DNA of 20,010 nt from Gammaproteobacteria bacterium (GTDB lineage: Bacteria > Pseudomonadota > Gammaproteobacteria > Arenicellales > JAANXG01). Numbering within the stretch: the stretch's first letter is position 1; every line of letters begins with the position of its first letter. The stretch covers positions 1-20,010 of the forward strand of contig JAANXG010000118.1 of NCBI GenBank assembly GCA_018263405.1, written 5' to 3'. Position numbers and translations under genes: made by a program. Below the pieces are notes generated by a model. That model did not search any database, was not told the origin of the DNA, and worked only from the letters and a program-made list of their open reading frames with translations. Shown here one piece after another: positions 1 to 8,670 of this stretch.

Positions 1-210
1 ATCCTCGACGAACAAGCGGGCGAACTCCTCGTCTCCGGATGAGTCGGGTCCGAGGTATCGAAACGCGATCGCCTCGACCTGATATTGTTTCCGTGGCGGC
101 GCCGCCTCGGTTTCGGTCTCGTTCGCTTCCGGTCGATCGAATTGCGCGAGGCATAGCTGTCCGCCCGCAAGCAAAGCCATGAGTAAGATCGAAATACGCG
201 AAACCGGCAT
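1..210 (-). CDS. csiV: CsiV-like periplasmic protein (5' end only, runs off the window)
   Basis: Only the first 70 codons are present; the gene continues beyond base 1. The start ATG is at 208-210. The N-terminus is a clear signal peptide: MPVSRISILLMALLAGG, then a likely signal peptidase I site at LCLA|Q near residue 22. A charged, low-complexity linker follows (PEANETETEAAPPRK), then YQVEAIAFRYLGPD, which resembles the opening beta-strand (YQVEVIVFRH type) of the CsiV family. CsiV proteins are periplasmic, were linked to peptidoglycan and D-amino-acid responses in Vibrio, and are often encoded beside mfd, which is the next minus-strand gene here. The family call rests on this short motif plus synteny, so it is likely but not certain; the exported nature is well supported. 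Confidence 0.6.
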   Translation of the reverse strand, partial: MPVSRISILLMALLAGGQLCLAQFDRPEANETETEAAPPRKQYQVEAIAFRYLGPDSSGDEEFARLFVED

Positions 211-261
211 GTGGCGGCATTATAAAGGAAGCCCGGAGCGGGAGCAGCATCGATCGTAGCT

Positions 262-329
262 TTGTAATTTCTCAAAAAGTCCGTGCAATGTTAGCGATCG
301 TGTGGAGGCAGGGTTATCGAGAACGTACC
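262..329 (+). repeat. Intergenic repeat, copy A (upstream of def)
   Basis: The core AAAAAGTCCGTGCAATG (274-290) is followed by TTAGCGATCGTGTGG and then GGGTTATCGAG. It aligns with the minus-strand copy at 6066-6124 over nearly its whole length, including the left arm GTAATTTC and the right segment GGGTTAT. It points toward def, with its core ending about 50 bases before the chosen def ATG. Confidence 0.7.
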
Positions 330-349
330 ATCGAATTCAGACTATCGAG

Positions 350-874
350 ATGAGCGCGAGAAGTGTACTCAAGATGGGCGATCCCCGCCTGTTGGAGGAA
401 TCCAAGCCGGTCGAAGACTTCCCCAGTGCCGGGTTGAACGATCTGATCGAGGATATGTTCGACACCATGCAGGCTTTGAACGGCGCTGGGTTGGCGGCGC
501 CCCAGATCGGGGTGCTCGAGCGTGTGGTCATTTTCGGGGTGGACTCGAATCCGCGCTACCCGGATGCGGAGCCGGTGCCCACGACCGTTTTGATCAATCC
601 GCGCATCGAACCGCTGACGCGGGAGAGGGAATACGGGTGGGAGGGGTGCCTGAGTGTGCCGGGGATGCGGGGCCTGGTGCCGAGGCTGTCGCACGTCCGG
701 TATTCCGGTTTCGATCGGCACGGAACGCCTATCGAACGCGAAGTGCACGGGTTTCATGCCCGGATCGTGCAGCACGAAGTAGACCATATCGACGGCGTGC
801 TCTACCCGATGCGGATCGAAGACATGCGTCACTTTGGATTTGAATCCGAGTTGTTTCCCGAGTCGGCGGGGTAG
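350..874 (+). CDS. def: Peptide deformylase
   Basis: A 174-residue metalloenzyme that removes the formyl group from the N-terminal formyl-methionine of nascent proteins in the cytoplasm. All three signature motifs are visible: GAGLAAPQ (residues 45-52), EGCLS (98-102, Cys metal ligand) and QHEVDH (141-146, the HExxH metal site and catalytic Glu). The length is normal for the family. A longer reading from GTG at 302 would add 16 residues, but that GTG lies inside the dispersed repeat and has no ribosome site. The ATG at 350 gives MSARSVLKMGDPRLL, which matches the usual deformylase beginning. The gene is monocistronic on the plus strand, wedged between two minus-strand genes (csiV-like and mfd). 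It is not next to fmt, so a second deformylase may exist elsewhere in the genome. Confidence 0.93.
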   Translation: MSARSVLKMGDPRLLEESKPVEDFPSAGLNDLIEDMFDTMQALNGAGLAAPQIGVLERVVIFGVDSNPRYPDAEPVPTTVLINPRIEPLTREREYGWEGCLSVPGMRGLVPRLSHVRYSGFDRHGTPIEREVHGFHARIVQHEVDHIDGVLYPMRIEDMRHFGFESELFPESAG

Positions 875-890
875 CGGCATCAATGTAGGC

Positions 891-911
891 GTGGCGGCGA
901 TTAGCCGCCGC
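891..911. terminator. Hairpin between convergent def and mfd
   Basis: GTGGCGGC and GCCGCCGC form an 8-bp stem (one G-U pair) around the loop GATTA. It lies in the 56-bp gap where def and mfd end facing each other, the expected place for a bidirectional terminator. There is no T-tract on either side, so intrinsic termination is uncertain. Confidence 0.4.
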
Positions 912-930
912 GGCCGGGTTTCGGCGCACG

Positions 931-3900
931 TCAATTCGGCGCGGCGAAGGACGCGATTTCCTTGAGGCAGTCGAAGCGGCTCGCTTCGTCGGGCAGATCG
1001 GCCCGGATCAGGAGCGTGTGGGAGCTCTGCATGCGGAATCTGCCCGGATTCGATTCGATCATGCGGAGGATCGGCGCCGGGTCGATATCCGCGCTGCGGA
1101 AAAATTCCACTCGACCGCCCGCCGGCCCGAGGGTCAGGCGTTCAATGCCGAGGCCTCCGAGCGACAGGGCGTTCTCGGCGGTTTTGAAAAGCGTCTTGGC
1201 CGCGTCCGGCAGCAGGCCGAAGCGGTCGATGGCTTCGACATGAAGCTCGTTGAGTTCCTCGATGTCGCGGGCGTTGGAAATCCGTTTGTAGAGGACCAGC
1301 CGCTGATGGACGTCGTTGAGATAGGACTCGGGCAGCAGGGCCGGCAGGTTGAGGTTGATTTCCGGGGGCTTTGCATAGGGGCTTTCGATACCAGGCGAGG
1401 TGTTGCGGTTGGAATCCTCGCTTTTTAATGTCTCGATGGCGCGATTCAAAAATTCGCTGTACATCGTGAAGCCGACTTCGTCGATGGTGCCGCTTTGCGA
1501 CTCTCCCAGTATTTCTCCCGCGCCGCGGATTTCCAGATCGTGGGAAGCCAGCGCGAACCCCACCCCCAGGTCTTCCAGGGACTCGATCGCCTGAAGTCGT
1601 TTCAGCGCATCCCCGGTCAGAACTTTTTTGGGCGGGGTAAGGAGGTACGCATAGGCCTGGTGGTGGGAGCGGCCGACCCGGCCCCGTAGCTGATGAAGCT
1701 GGGCGAGTCCGAAACGGTCCGCCCGATTGACGATGATGGTATTGGCGGAGGGAACGTCGATCCCACTCTCGATGATCGTGGTGCAGAGCAATAGATTAAA
1801 GCGCTGATGGTAGAAGTCGCTCATGATCGACTCGAGCTGCCTTTCCGGCAGCTGTCCATGGGCGACGCGAACATCGGCTTCCGGGACGAGGTCGACCAAC
1901 TGTTCCCGGTACTTGTCGATCGTACGGACTTCGTTATGCAGGAAATAGATTTGACCGCCGCGCCTGATCTCGCGCAGGCAGGCTTCGCGGATCGCCGCGT
2001 TGTTCCATTCCCGGATAAACGTCTTGACGGACAGGCGGGCTTTGGGAGGCGTTCCGATAATGGAAATATCCCGTAGACCCGACAAGGCGGTGTTAAGCGT
2101 TCTGGGAATCGGTGTGGCGGTCAGTGTCAAGACATCGACTTGTGCGCGCAATTGTTTGAGGCGTTCTTTCTGGCGCACACCGAAGCGGTGTTCCTCGTCG
2201 ATGATCACCAGCCCCAGGCTCGGTATCTTGACGTCCTTTTGCAGGACACGATGCGTGCCGATCAGAATATCGACCTTGCCCTGGCTGACGTTCCGGAGTA
2301 TCGCCTCCGCTTGTTTTTTCGAACGGAAACGCGACAGCAGCTCGACGTTCACGGGAAAGTCCGCAAGCCGGTCGTTGAAGTTGTCGAAATGTTGTTGGGC
2401 GAGCAGCGTTGTCGGGACCAGCACCGCTACCTGCTTGGCGCTGTTTACCGCGAGAAAAGCGGCGCGCAGGGCAATTTCGGTTTTACCGAAGCCCACATCC
2501 CCGCAAACAAGCCGGTCCATGGGATCCCCGGTCTCCATATCTGCGGTAACGTCTTCGATCGCCCGGGATTGATCGGGCGTTTCCTCGAACACGAAGCCCT
2601 CGGCGAAGCTTCGATAGGCGTCGTCCGGTGACCGGCAGGCAAAACCGGCGCGTGAGTTGCGTAGGGCCTGTGTTTCGAGCAACTCGGCCGCGACGTCATA
2701 GGCGCGCTCCCGGGCTTTCTTGCGCGCACGGAGCCACTGTTCGCTCCCCAGCTTGTGGAGCGGCGCCGTCTCCGGGCCGGCGCCGATGTAGCGTGATACA
2801 GCGTGCAGCGACAGGATGGGGATATACAGCTTGTCGCCCCCGTAGTACCCGATCGTCAGGAACTCGGTTTGGTTGCCATCGATATCGAGCGTCGCGAGGC
2901 CTCGATAGCGGCCGACGCCGTGATCCTCGTGCACGACCGGATCGTCTACCCGCAGCTCTGCCAGGGAACGAATAACGGCGTCGGGATCGCGCCGGGTTCT
3001 TGCGCGCCGCCGCCGTTGCGTGACACGCTCGCCGAATACCTGGGCCTCGGTGACGATCGCGATTGCCGGTTCCCGGAGCAACAGTCCGTCTTCCAGGCGG
3101 TCGACGACGATCCCGATCCGAGCTTGGCCGTGGAGGAACTCCGCCCAAGCGGCGTACTCGGTGGCGGCCAGGTCGTGGTCGCGCAAGACGCCCTGCAGAA
3201 CCTCGCGCCGCCCCGCGCTCTCGGCGACGAGCAGAGTCCGGCCCGGGTAGTCGTTCAGGAACTCGATCAAAGGCTCGAAGGGCTCTTGCGCGCGTCCCGC
3301 CGCCGCGAAGCGCGGCGGCGCCGTGGTACTCGGCGATGCGTCTCCCTCGTCGCGGTAGACGGTATTCTCGATGCGGGTGAAGCGCTCGATCGCGGCGATG
3401 ACTTCTTCGGGAGAGAGATACAGCGATTCGGGCGGCAGGACGGGGTTGTCCCCGCCGGTTCCGGCCAACTCGTAACGGTCCAGTACTTCGCAGCGATTGG
3501 TTTCACAGGCCGTTTCCAGCGCGTCGTCATGGACCAGCACGGCGGACTGCGGCAGGTAGTCGAAAATGGTCGCGGTCCGCCCGAAGAACAAAGGCAGGTA
3601 GAACTCGATGCCGGCCGGCGCATGGCCGCGGGAGACGTCGCGGTAGATGGATGACTGCCGGGGATCGCCTTCGAAACGGCTCCGAAAGCGCTGGCGGAAC
3701 CCCTTGATGGCCTCGTCATCCAGGGGATATTCGGTCGCCGGCAGTAGTCGCAACCCTTCCACCCGATCCACCGAACGCTGAGTATCCGGGTCGAAATAGC
3801 GGATGGATTCGATTTCGTCCCCGAAAAGGTCGATGCGAAATGGCTGGTAGCTGCCCATGGGAAAGACGTCGATGACTCCTCCCCGTACGCTGAACTCACC

Positions 3901-4383
3901 GGGGGACAGGACCTGGCCGACGTGGTGGTAGGCGGCTTGCTGTAGACGGTTGCGGAGCTCGTCCGGGTCGATGGTTGCGCCCGATTTCAAGTCGAAGGTA
4001 CGACTCCGGACGTATTCGACGGGCGGCAGCCGCTGCATCAGATTCGATACCGGCAGCACCACCACGCCGCCGCGCATGAACGGCAGGCGGTGCAGCGTCA
4101 GCAACCGCTGCGAGACAAGATCCGGGTGGGGGGAAAAGTTATCGTAAGGCAGACACTCCCAATCGGGAAAGGGGAGCAGGGAAACACGTCTCGTGTCTAC
4201 GAAAAACCGCAACTGAGTTTCGATCCGTGCGGCGGCCCGCATGTCGGCGGCGGCGACTACGATCGGCTGCCCATGCCCGGCCAGCGATGCGATCGCCAGG
4301 CCTAGCCCGCTGCCGTACAAGCCGTGCCAACGGGTTTGCTCTCCGGCGGCGGGTATTTGCGGATTGAAGATATTGTTGCTCAT
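931..4383 (-). CDS. mfd: Transcription-repair coupling factor Mfd
   Basis: An ATP-dependent translocase that pushes stalled RNA polymerase off damaged DNA and recruits UvrA. At 1150 residues it is essentially the length of E. coli Mfd (1148). Domains in order: an N-terminal UvrB-like module (FPDWECLPYD, the RGGVIDVFP segment); the RNA-polymerase interaction domain around residue 480 (DDPVVHEDHGVGRYRGL); Walker A GDVGFGKTE near 629; the DEEH box (IDEEHRFGV) near 727; the helicase TATPIPRTL segment; motif VI QLHQLRGRVGRS near 900; and the C-terminal TRCF domain. The ATG at 4381-4383 gives MSNNIFNPQIP, leading directly into the conserved N-domain. It lies downstream of the Smr gene on the same strand with a 79-bp gap. 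No frame disruption is seen across 3.4 kb, which argues that this part of the assembly is accurate. Confidence 0.97.
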   Translation of the reverse strand: MSNNIFNPQIPAAGEQTRWHGLYGSGLGLAIASLAGHGQPIVVAAADMRAAARIETQLRFFVDTRRVSLLPFPDWECLPYDNFSPHPDLVSQRLLTLHRLPFMRGGVVVLPVSNLMQRLPPVEYVRSRTFDLKSGATIDPDELRNRLQQAAYHHVGQVLSPGEFSVRGGVIDVFPMGSYQPFRIDLFGDEIESIRYFDPDTQRSVDRVEGLRLLPATEYPLDDEAIKGFRQRFRSRFEGDPRQSSIYRDVSRGHAPAGIEFYLPLFFGRTATIFDYLPQSAVLVHDDALETACETNRCEVLDRYELAGTGGDNPVLPPESLYLSPEEVIAAIERFTRIENTVYRDEGDASPSTTAPPRFAAAGRAQEPFEPLIEFLNDYPGRTLLVAESAGRREVLQGVLRDHDLAATEYAAWAEFLHGQARIGIVVDRLEDGLLLREPAIAIVTEAQVFGERVTQRRRRARTRRDPDAVIRSLAELRVDDPVVHEDHGVGRYRGLATLDIDGNQTEFLTIGYYGGDKLYIPILSLHAVSRYIGAGPETAPLHKLGSEQWLRARKKARERAYDVAAELLETQALRNSRAGFACRSPDDAYRSFAEGFVFEETPDQSRAIEDVTADMETGDPMDRLVCGDVGFGKTEIALRAAFLAVNSAKQVAVLVPTTLLAQQHFDNFNDRLADFPVNVELLSRFRSKKQAEAILRNVSQGKVDILIGTHRVLQKDVKIPSLGLVIIDEEHRFGVRQKERLKQLRAQVDVLTLTATPIPRTLNTALSGLRDISIIGTPPKARLSVKTFIREWNNAAIREACLREIRRGGQIYFLHNEVRTIDKYREQLVDLVPEADVRVAHGQLPERQLESIMSDFYHQRFNLLLCTTIIESGIDVPSANTIIVNRADRFGLAQLHQLRGRVGRSHHQAYAYLLTPPKKVLTGDALKRLQAIESLEDLGVGFALASHDLEIRGAGEILGESQSGTIDEVGFTMYSEFLNRAIETLKSEDSNRNTSPGIESPYAKPPEINLNLPALLPESYLNDVHQRLVLYKRISNARDIEELNELHVEAIDRFGLLPDAAKTLFKTAENALSLGGLGIERLTLGPAGGRVEFFRSADIDPAPILRMIESNPGRFRMQSSHTLLIRADLPDEASRFDCLKEIASFAAPN

Positions 4384-4462
4384 TCGGCTACCGGCGGGTC
4401 AACGCGGAAAACGGAACGGCGGCGAATGGTATCTGTCGGCACGTGTTGGTGGAAAGGTCTTG

Positions 4463-4990
4463 TTACCGCTGCTTTAACAATACATAGAGGGCCCCCAGGC
4501 CACCGTCATGGCGGGGGGCGGAACAATACGCCAGGACGTCCCGGCGGCATGCCAGCCAAACCGCTACCTTATTTCTAAGCACGGGCTCGCGGCCCGGCGA
4601 TCCCAATCCCTTTCCGTGGACAATTCGAACGCAGGTCTGCCGCCCGCGATCCAGGTTGAGCAGGAATTCGCACAGTCGCTCGTGGGCTTGCTGTACCGTG
4701 TAGCCATGCAGATCCAGTTCGGCGGTCACCGAATAGGTACCCCGGCGCAGTTTCCTGATGACGCGTCGCTGGACACCGGGTTGGTGAAAGAGCAGTTCGT
4801 CTCCGGTTGCGAATTCCGTTGCATCCATGTCGTTGTTGGCCAGGTTCTCCATGATCTCCAGTTCTTCCCGGCGCCTTTGGTGGGGAATTGGCGCGGGCCG
4901 CCGGCGATGCGGTGGAACAACGTCGGCTTTTTGCCGGACTACATCCGACATCTTTCGGCGGAACAGTTTCCGTTCATCATCTCCGGGCAT
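4463..4990 (-). CDS. Smr-domain endonuclease-like protein (SmrA type)
   Basis: A 175-residue protein with a basic N-terminal half and a C-terminal Smr domain, the domain also found at the end of MutS2 and associated with nicking nuclease or nucleic-acid binding activity. Visible Smr motifs are LDLHG (residues 92-96), HGKG (125-128) and GGLGALYVLL (163-172). The N-terminus (ERKLFRRKMSDV..., then VVPPHRR) fits the stand-alone SmrA/SmrB architecture of gammaproteobacteria, and the AYCSAPRHDGG region is closer to SmrA (YdaL) than SmrB. A start at Met14 is possible, but the upstream residues match the family. Substrate and physiological role are not evident from context. It lies between trxB and mfd on the same strand, with a repeat copy in its upstream gap. 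Confidence 0.85.
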   Translation of the reverse strand: MPGDDERKLFRRKMSDVVRQKADVVPPHRRRPAPIPHQRRREELEIMENLANNDMDATEFATGDELLFHQPGVQRRVIRKLRRGTYSVTAELDLHGYTVQQAHERLCEFLLNLDRGRQTCVRIVHGKGLGSPGREPVLRNKVAVWLACRRDVLAYCSAPRHDGGLGALYVLLKQR

Positions 4991-5008
4991 GGTAAATTCG
5001 TAACTCGC

Positions 5009-5060
5009 AAATAATTTAAAAGGCCGTGCAATGCCGGCGATTATGTGGGTGGTAGGGGTG
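5009..5060 (+). repeat. Intergenic repeat, copy B (between smr and trxB)
   Basis: ATAATTTAAAAGGCCGTGCAATG followed by CCGGCGATTATGTGGG. It shares CCGTGCAATG, GGCGAT and ATGTGGG with the other copies but has lost most of the right arm. It is oriented opposite to the two minus-strand genes that flank it. Confidence 0.6.
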
Positions 5061-5087
5061 TCGTTCGCATGGGATCGATAATGCCGG

Positions 5088-6044
5088 TCAGTTTAGACCG
5101 CTGAGATACTTTTCGGCGTCCAATGCAGCCATACAGCCGGTTCCGGCGGAAGTCACCGCTTGGCGATAAACCTGATCCATCGCATCGCCGGCGGCGAAAA
5201 CTCCCGGGATGCCGGTTCGGGTCACATCGCCGTCGATGCCGCCTTTGACACGGATATAGCCATTATCCATGTCCAGTTGTCCTTCGAAAAGGCCGGTATT
5301 AGGGCTATGCCCGATGGCGATGAAAACACCGCTGACATCCAATTCACGGGAGGCTTCGGAGTTCGTGCTTTTGACCCGTATACCCGTCACCCCCGACTCG
5401 TCGCCCAGGACTTCGTCTAGTACATGGTCCCACATGAGCCGAATATTGCCGTTCCGACCAGAGCGGCTCTTTAGTTTGTCCACGAGGATCGCCTCCGCGC
5501 GGAGTTGGTCCCGGCGGTGTATCAACGTCACCGAGGAGGCGATGTTCGACAGATAGACGGCTTCTTCCACTGCGGTGCTCCCGCCACCGATCACCGCAAC
5601 GGGTTGTTTTTTGTAGAAAAACCCGTCGCAGGTTGCGCAGGCGGAGACTCCTTTCCCCTTGAATGCTTCCTCGGAGGGCAGGCCCAGGTACCTCACCGAT
5701 GCGCCCGTGGCGATAATTAAAGCGTCGCAGGTATAGTCGCCGGCGTCGCCGCTCAGCCGGAAGGGGCGCTCGGACAGGCTCGCGGTGTGCACGTGGTCGA
5801 ATACGATCTCCGTGCCAAAGCGCTCAGCGTGACGCAGCATACGGTCCATGAGCCCGGGGCCCTGCAGACCTTCCACATCCCCGGGCCAGTTATCCACATC
5901 GGTGGTGGTCATCAACTGTCCGCCTTGCTCGATGCCGGTAATCAGAGCGGGGTTGAGGTTTGCTCGGGCGGCATAGACGGCGGCGGTGCAGCCGGCCGGA
6001 CCGGATCCGAGAATCAGTACCCGGCAGTGCTTGGAGTCAGGCAT
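5088..6044 (-). CDS. trxB: Thioredoxin reductase (NADPH)
   Basis: A cytoplasmic FAD enzyme that reduces thioredoxin with NADPH. It has 318 residues, typical of the low-molecular-weight bacterial type. The FAD dinucleotide fold is GSGPAG (residues 13-18), the redox-active disulfide is CATC (136-139), the NADPH fold is GGGSTA followed by HRRD, and the second FAD motif is AAGDAMD (about 284-290) with TSAGTGCMAALDAE after it. In the NADPH motif a Ser occupies the position that is often Asn, a mild variant. It is divergent from ftsK across a 316-bp region. In E. coli trxB is likewise close to ftsK, lolA and serS, supporting orthology. A copy of the dispersed repeat sits about 25-80 bases upstream of its start in the same orientation. 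Confidence 0.96.
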   Translation of the reverse strand: MPDSKHCRVLILGSGPAGCTAAVYAARANLNPALITGIEQGGQLMTTTDVDNWPGDVEGLQGPGLMDRMLRHAERFGTEIVFDHVHTASLSERPFRLSGDAGDYTCDALIIATGASVRYLGLPSEEAFKGKGVSACATCDGFFYKKQPVAVIGGGSTAVEEAVYLSNIASSVTLIHRRDQLRAEAILVDKLKSRSGRNGNIRLMWDHVLDEVLGDESGVTGIRVKSTNSEASRELDVSGVFIAIGHSPNTGLFEGQLDMDNGYIRVKGGIDGDVTRTGIPGVFAAGDAMDQVYRQAVTSAGTGCMAALDAEKYLSGLN

Positions 6045-6360
6045 GAATTGAGACGCTCCGGTTGAGGTAATTTCAATAACCCCCTACATGATCGCCGACA
6101 TTGCACGGACTTTTTGAAATTACCGGTTGAGGTGTTAACAGGCCCAAATGAAAGGGGCATTTTCCGATTGGCGCGTGCGTGAGCCCAAGCCACTCTCGGT
6201 GGGAGAGGGAACTCAGTACCCCTTTCGGAAAAATTGCTATTTTGGCTTATATGGTACGCGAGTGCGCTCAATTCAACACTTGCCGGATCACTGCGTTGCC
6301 GGGGATCGTGCGCGATGCCCGTCTTGTCGTTTAAAATAGCGGCCAACAACACGCCATACT
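6045..6360. promoter_or_regulatory. Divergent trxB/ftsK intergenic region
   Basis: This 316-bp gap must hold the promoters of both divergent genes. Its left part is repeat copy C. Its right part contains a small hairpin, CTCTC-GGTGG-GAGAG (6193-6207), and AT-rich stretches near 6231-6255 and 6328-6338. I found no -35/-10 pair with acceptable spacing, and no lrp gene (present between trxB and ftsK in E. coli) or other plausible coding frame. Confidence 0.45.
6058..6133 (-). repeat. Intergenic repeat, copy C, with inverted and direct repeat borders
   Basis: The repeat core reads on the minus strand (AAAAAGTCCGTGCAATG, then TCGGCGATCATG). It is bounded by perfect 11-bp inverted repeats: GGTAATTTCAA at 6066-6076 and TTGAAATTACC at 6114-6124. 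These overlap a perfect 11-bp direct repeat, CCGGTTGAGGT, at 6058-6068 and 6123-6133. It lies upstream of trxB in the same orientation, its core ending about 46 bases before the trxB ATG. Confidence 0.75.
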
Positions 6361-8670
6361 ATGCAACAAGCCCGAAAAAAACCGCTAAGAAGCCGCGCCA
6401 CGAGAAGCGGCGTGACCCGCCATACCAGGGAGGTGCTTTTGATCCTCTGTGCAGCGGTGGCGGCGTATTTCCTGCTCGCCTTGTGGACGTACTCGGTTAA
6501 CGACCCCGGATGGTCGAGCACCGGCGTCGGGAACGGTGTGGAGAATTGGGGTGGTCAGTTCGGTGCGTGGATTTCAGACCTTCTCTACCAGGCATTTGGG
6601 CGGGTCGCCTATCTGTTTCCCGTCATGGCACTGGCCCTTGGCTGGCACGTCTACCGCGGGAAACCGGTGAGGTATTCGGACGATTTGCCCAGGAAGGCGG
6701 TGAATGGCCTGGGTTTCGTACTCACAATCGTCGGAAGCTGTGGTCTGGGAAGCCAGCATTTTCCCAGTGCTGCCGCAAATCTGCCCTACGTCTCCGGCGG
6801 CGTCCTGGGTTTGGTGATGAGCGAAACCCTCCGTCAGTTTTTTGGTTTTGCCGGTTCGACGGTGTTCTTGCTGGCGATGTTCCTCACCGGGGTTACGCTG
6901 TTCACTAAACTGTCCTGGTTCCGGTTGATGGATTGGATCGGCGAACGGGTATTTGGATTATGGGACGCCGTCTACGGCTCTGTAGAGGAATACGTAGACC
7001 GGGCAGTGGGGATCAAGGCGAAAAGGGAACGTAAGGGCAGTGTGAAAGCGATCCGGGCGCGGCTCAATCTAGAGGGCAGGCGCTCCCCGCGGATAGAACC
7101 CAAGATGCAATCCAGGGCGGACAGCGGACGCTTGGAGCGCGACAAACAATCCAGTTTGTTCGAAACGCAAACTTCAAGCTCATCGATAGTTCCACCGCTG
7201 ACGCTGCTGGACCCCCCCGGACAGCACGATCGGGGGTTCTCCCATGACGCGCTGGAGGCGATGTCGCGCCTGGTCGTAAAAAAGCTCGCGGATTTCAATA
7301 TTGATGTCGAGGTTGTAGAGGTTCATCCGGGACCGGTCATCACCCGTTTTGAAATCGATCCGGCCCCGGGCGTTAAGGCGAGCCAGATTCAGAATCTGTC
7401 CCGGGATCTGGCCCGTGCCTTGTCGACGGTCAGTGTCCGGGTTGTCGACAATATTCCAGGCAAGACGGTTGTTGGCCTGGAGGTTCCGAACGAGTCCCGG
7501 GAGGTCGTGCGTCTCGTGGAGGGTTTGTCGTCTACAGCGTACGAACAGGCCAATACACCTTTGGCCTTGATGCTGGGCAAGGATATTAGTGGCATGCCGG
7601 TCATCGCCGACCTTTGCAAAATGCCGCATTTGCTTGTGGCGGGTACGACCGGCTCGGGCAAGTCCGTGTGTTTGAATGCCTTGATCCTCAGTATCGTTTT
7701 CAAGTCCTCGCCCCGGGACGTGCGGATGATCATGGTGGATCCGAAAATGCTCGAACTGTCGATTTACGACGGTATTCCACATCTCTTGGCGCCGGTTGTA
7801 ACCGATATGAGTGAAGCGGCCAATGCGCTGCGCTGGTGTATCTACGAGATGGAGCGACGCTATCGGGTTATGGCATCGATGGGTGTGCGCAATGTCTCGG
7901 GCTACAACCGTAAGGTACACACCGCCGGGGAAGGCGGTAAATCGATCGAGGATCCGTTGGCCGAAGACCCCGAATCCGCCGAGCCGTTGTCGACGCTGCC
8001 GTATATCGTGATTATCATCGACGAACTTGCGGACCTCATGATCGTCGTCGGCAAGAAAGTGGAGGAGTTCATTACCCGTTTGGCTCAGAAGGGCCGGGCC
8101 GCGGGGATACACTTGATTGTTGCAACCCAGCGTCCCTCGGTGGACGTAGTCACCGGTTTGATCAAGGCGAATATTCCTTCACGCATTGCGTTCCAGGTGT
8201 CGTCGAAAGTGGATTCACGTACCGTCCTGGATCAAATCGGCGCCGAGCACCTGCTCGGCCACGGAGACATGCTATACCTGCCGCCTGGGGTGAGTACACC
8301 GGAGCGCGTCCATGGGAGTTTTGTGACGGATCAGGAGGTCTACAGCATTGTGCATCATTTAAAAAACGCGGGCGAACCGGTTTACGACGAAGAAATCCTG
8401 TTGGGAAGTTCGCGGGTGGGCGAGGCGGTTACCGGTGAAACGAAGGCCGCCGGCGGCAGCGAATCTCCGGAGGACGACCCGCTGTACGATCGGGCCCTGC
8501 ACCTCGTTACCGAGTCTCGGAGAGCCTCGGTATCCGCGGTACAGAGACAGTTGCGGGTCGGCTACAATCGCGCGGCGCGTATGATCGAAGCGATGGAGCA
8601 GGCGGGAGTCGTGGGTCCATTGCAGTCAAACGGAAAGAGAGAGGTGCTGACTCCGCCGCCAAGCGAATAA
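6361..8670 (+). CDS. ftsK: DNA translocase FtsK
   Basis: A septum-anchored DNA pump that clears chromosome termini and activates XerCD dimer resolution during division. The N-terminus has a basic cytoplasmic tail, then about four or five hydrophobic membrane segments within residues 20-185 (the FtsK 4TM domain). The linker is short (about residues 190-285) compared with the very long E. coli linker, giving 769 residues in total. The motor follows: alpha domain from about 290, Walker A GTTGSGKS near 428-435, Walker B IIIDELADL near 551-559, and ATQRPSVDV. The C-terminal gamma winged-helix domain (from about 704, DDPLYDRALHLV...VSAVQRQLRVGYNRA) reads KOPS polarity sequences. The ATG at 6361 has no strong ribosome site. 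lolA begins 40 bp downstream, as in E. coli. Confidence 0.96.
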   Translation: MQQARKKPLRSRATRSGVTRHTREVLLILCAAVAAYFLLALWTYSVNDPGWSSTGVGNGVENWGGQFGAWISDLLYQAFGRVAYLFPVMALALGWHVYRGKPVRYSDDLPRKAVNGLGFVLTIVGSCGLGSQHFPSAAANLPYVSGGVLGLVMSETLRQFFGFAGSTVFLLAMFLTGVTLFTKLSWFRLMDWIGERVFGLWDAVYGSVEEYVDRAVGIKAKRERKGSVKAIRARLNLEGRRSPRIEPKMQSRADSGRLERDKQSSLFETQTSSSSIVPPLTLLDPPGQHDRGFSHDALEAMSRLVVKKLADFNIDVEVVEVHPGPVITRFEIDPAPGVKASQIQNLSRDLARALSTVSVRVVDNIPGKTVVGLEVPNESREVVRLVEGLSSTAYEQANTPLALMLGKDISGMPVIADLCKMPHLLVAGTTGSGKSVCLNALILSIVFKSSPRDVRMIMVDPKMLELSIYDGIPHLLAPVVTDMSEAANALRWCIYEMERRYRVMASMGVRNVSGYNRKVHTAGEGGKSIEDPLAEDPESAEPLSTLPYIVIIIDELADLMIVVGKKVEEFITRLAQKGRAAGIHLIVATQRPSVDVVTGLIKANIPSRIAFQVSSKVDSRTVLDQIGAEHLLGHGDMLYLPPGVSTPERVHGSFVTDQEVYSIVHHLKNAGEPVYDEEILLGSSRVGEAVTGETKAAGGSESPEDDPLYDRALHLVTESRRASVSAVQRQLRVGYNRAARMIEAMEQAGVVGPLQSNGKREVLTPPPSE

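Noticed and set aside
302..349. A longer deformylase beginning at GTG 302.
   Set aside because: The extra 16 codons come from the dispersed intergenic repeat and do not match deformylase N-termini; ATG 350 does.
2803..3654. A 283-codon plus-strand open frame opposite mfd.
   Set aside because: It is antisense to an intact, conserved Mfd and has no motif or ribosome site of note.
5011..5040. Repeat copy B read on the minus strand as an intrinsic terminator for trxB.
   Set aside because: The possible stem is only 3-4 bp before CTTTT, and the same sequence occurs upstream of other genes, so a repeat is the better explanation.
7180..8112. A 310-codon minus-strand open frame opposite ftsK.
   Set aside because: It is the complement of the FtsK motor domain; its His/Arg/Gln-rich text shows no family motif.
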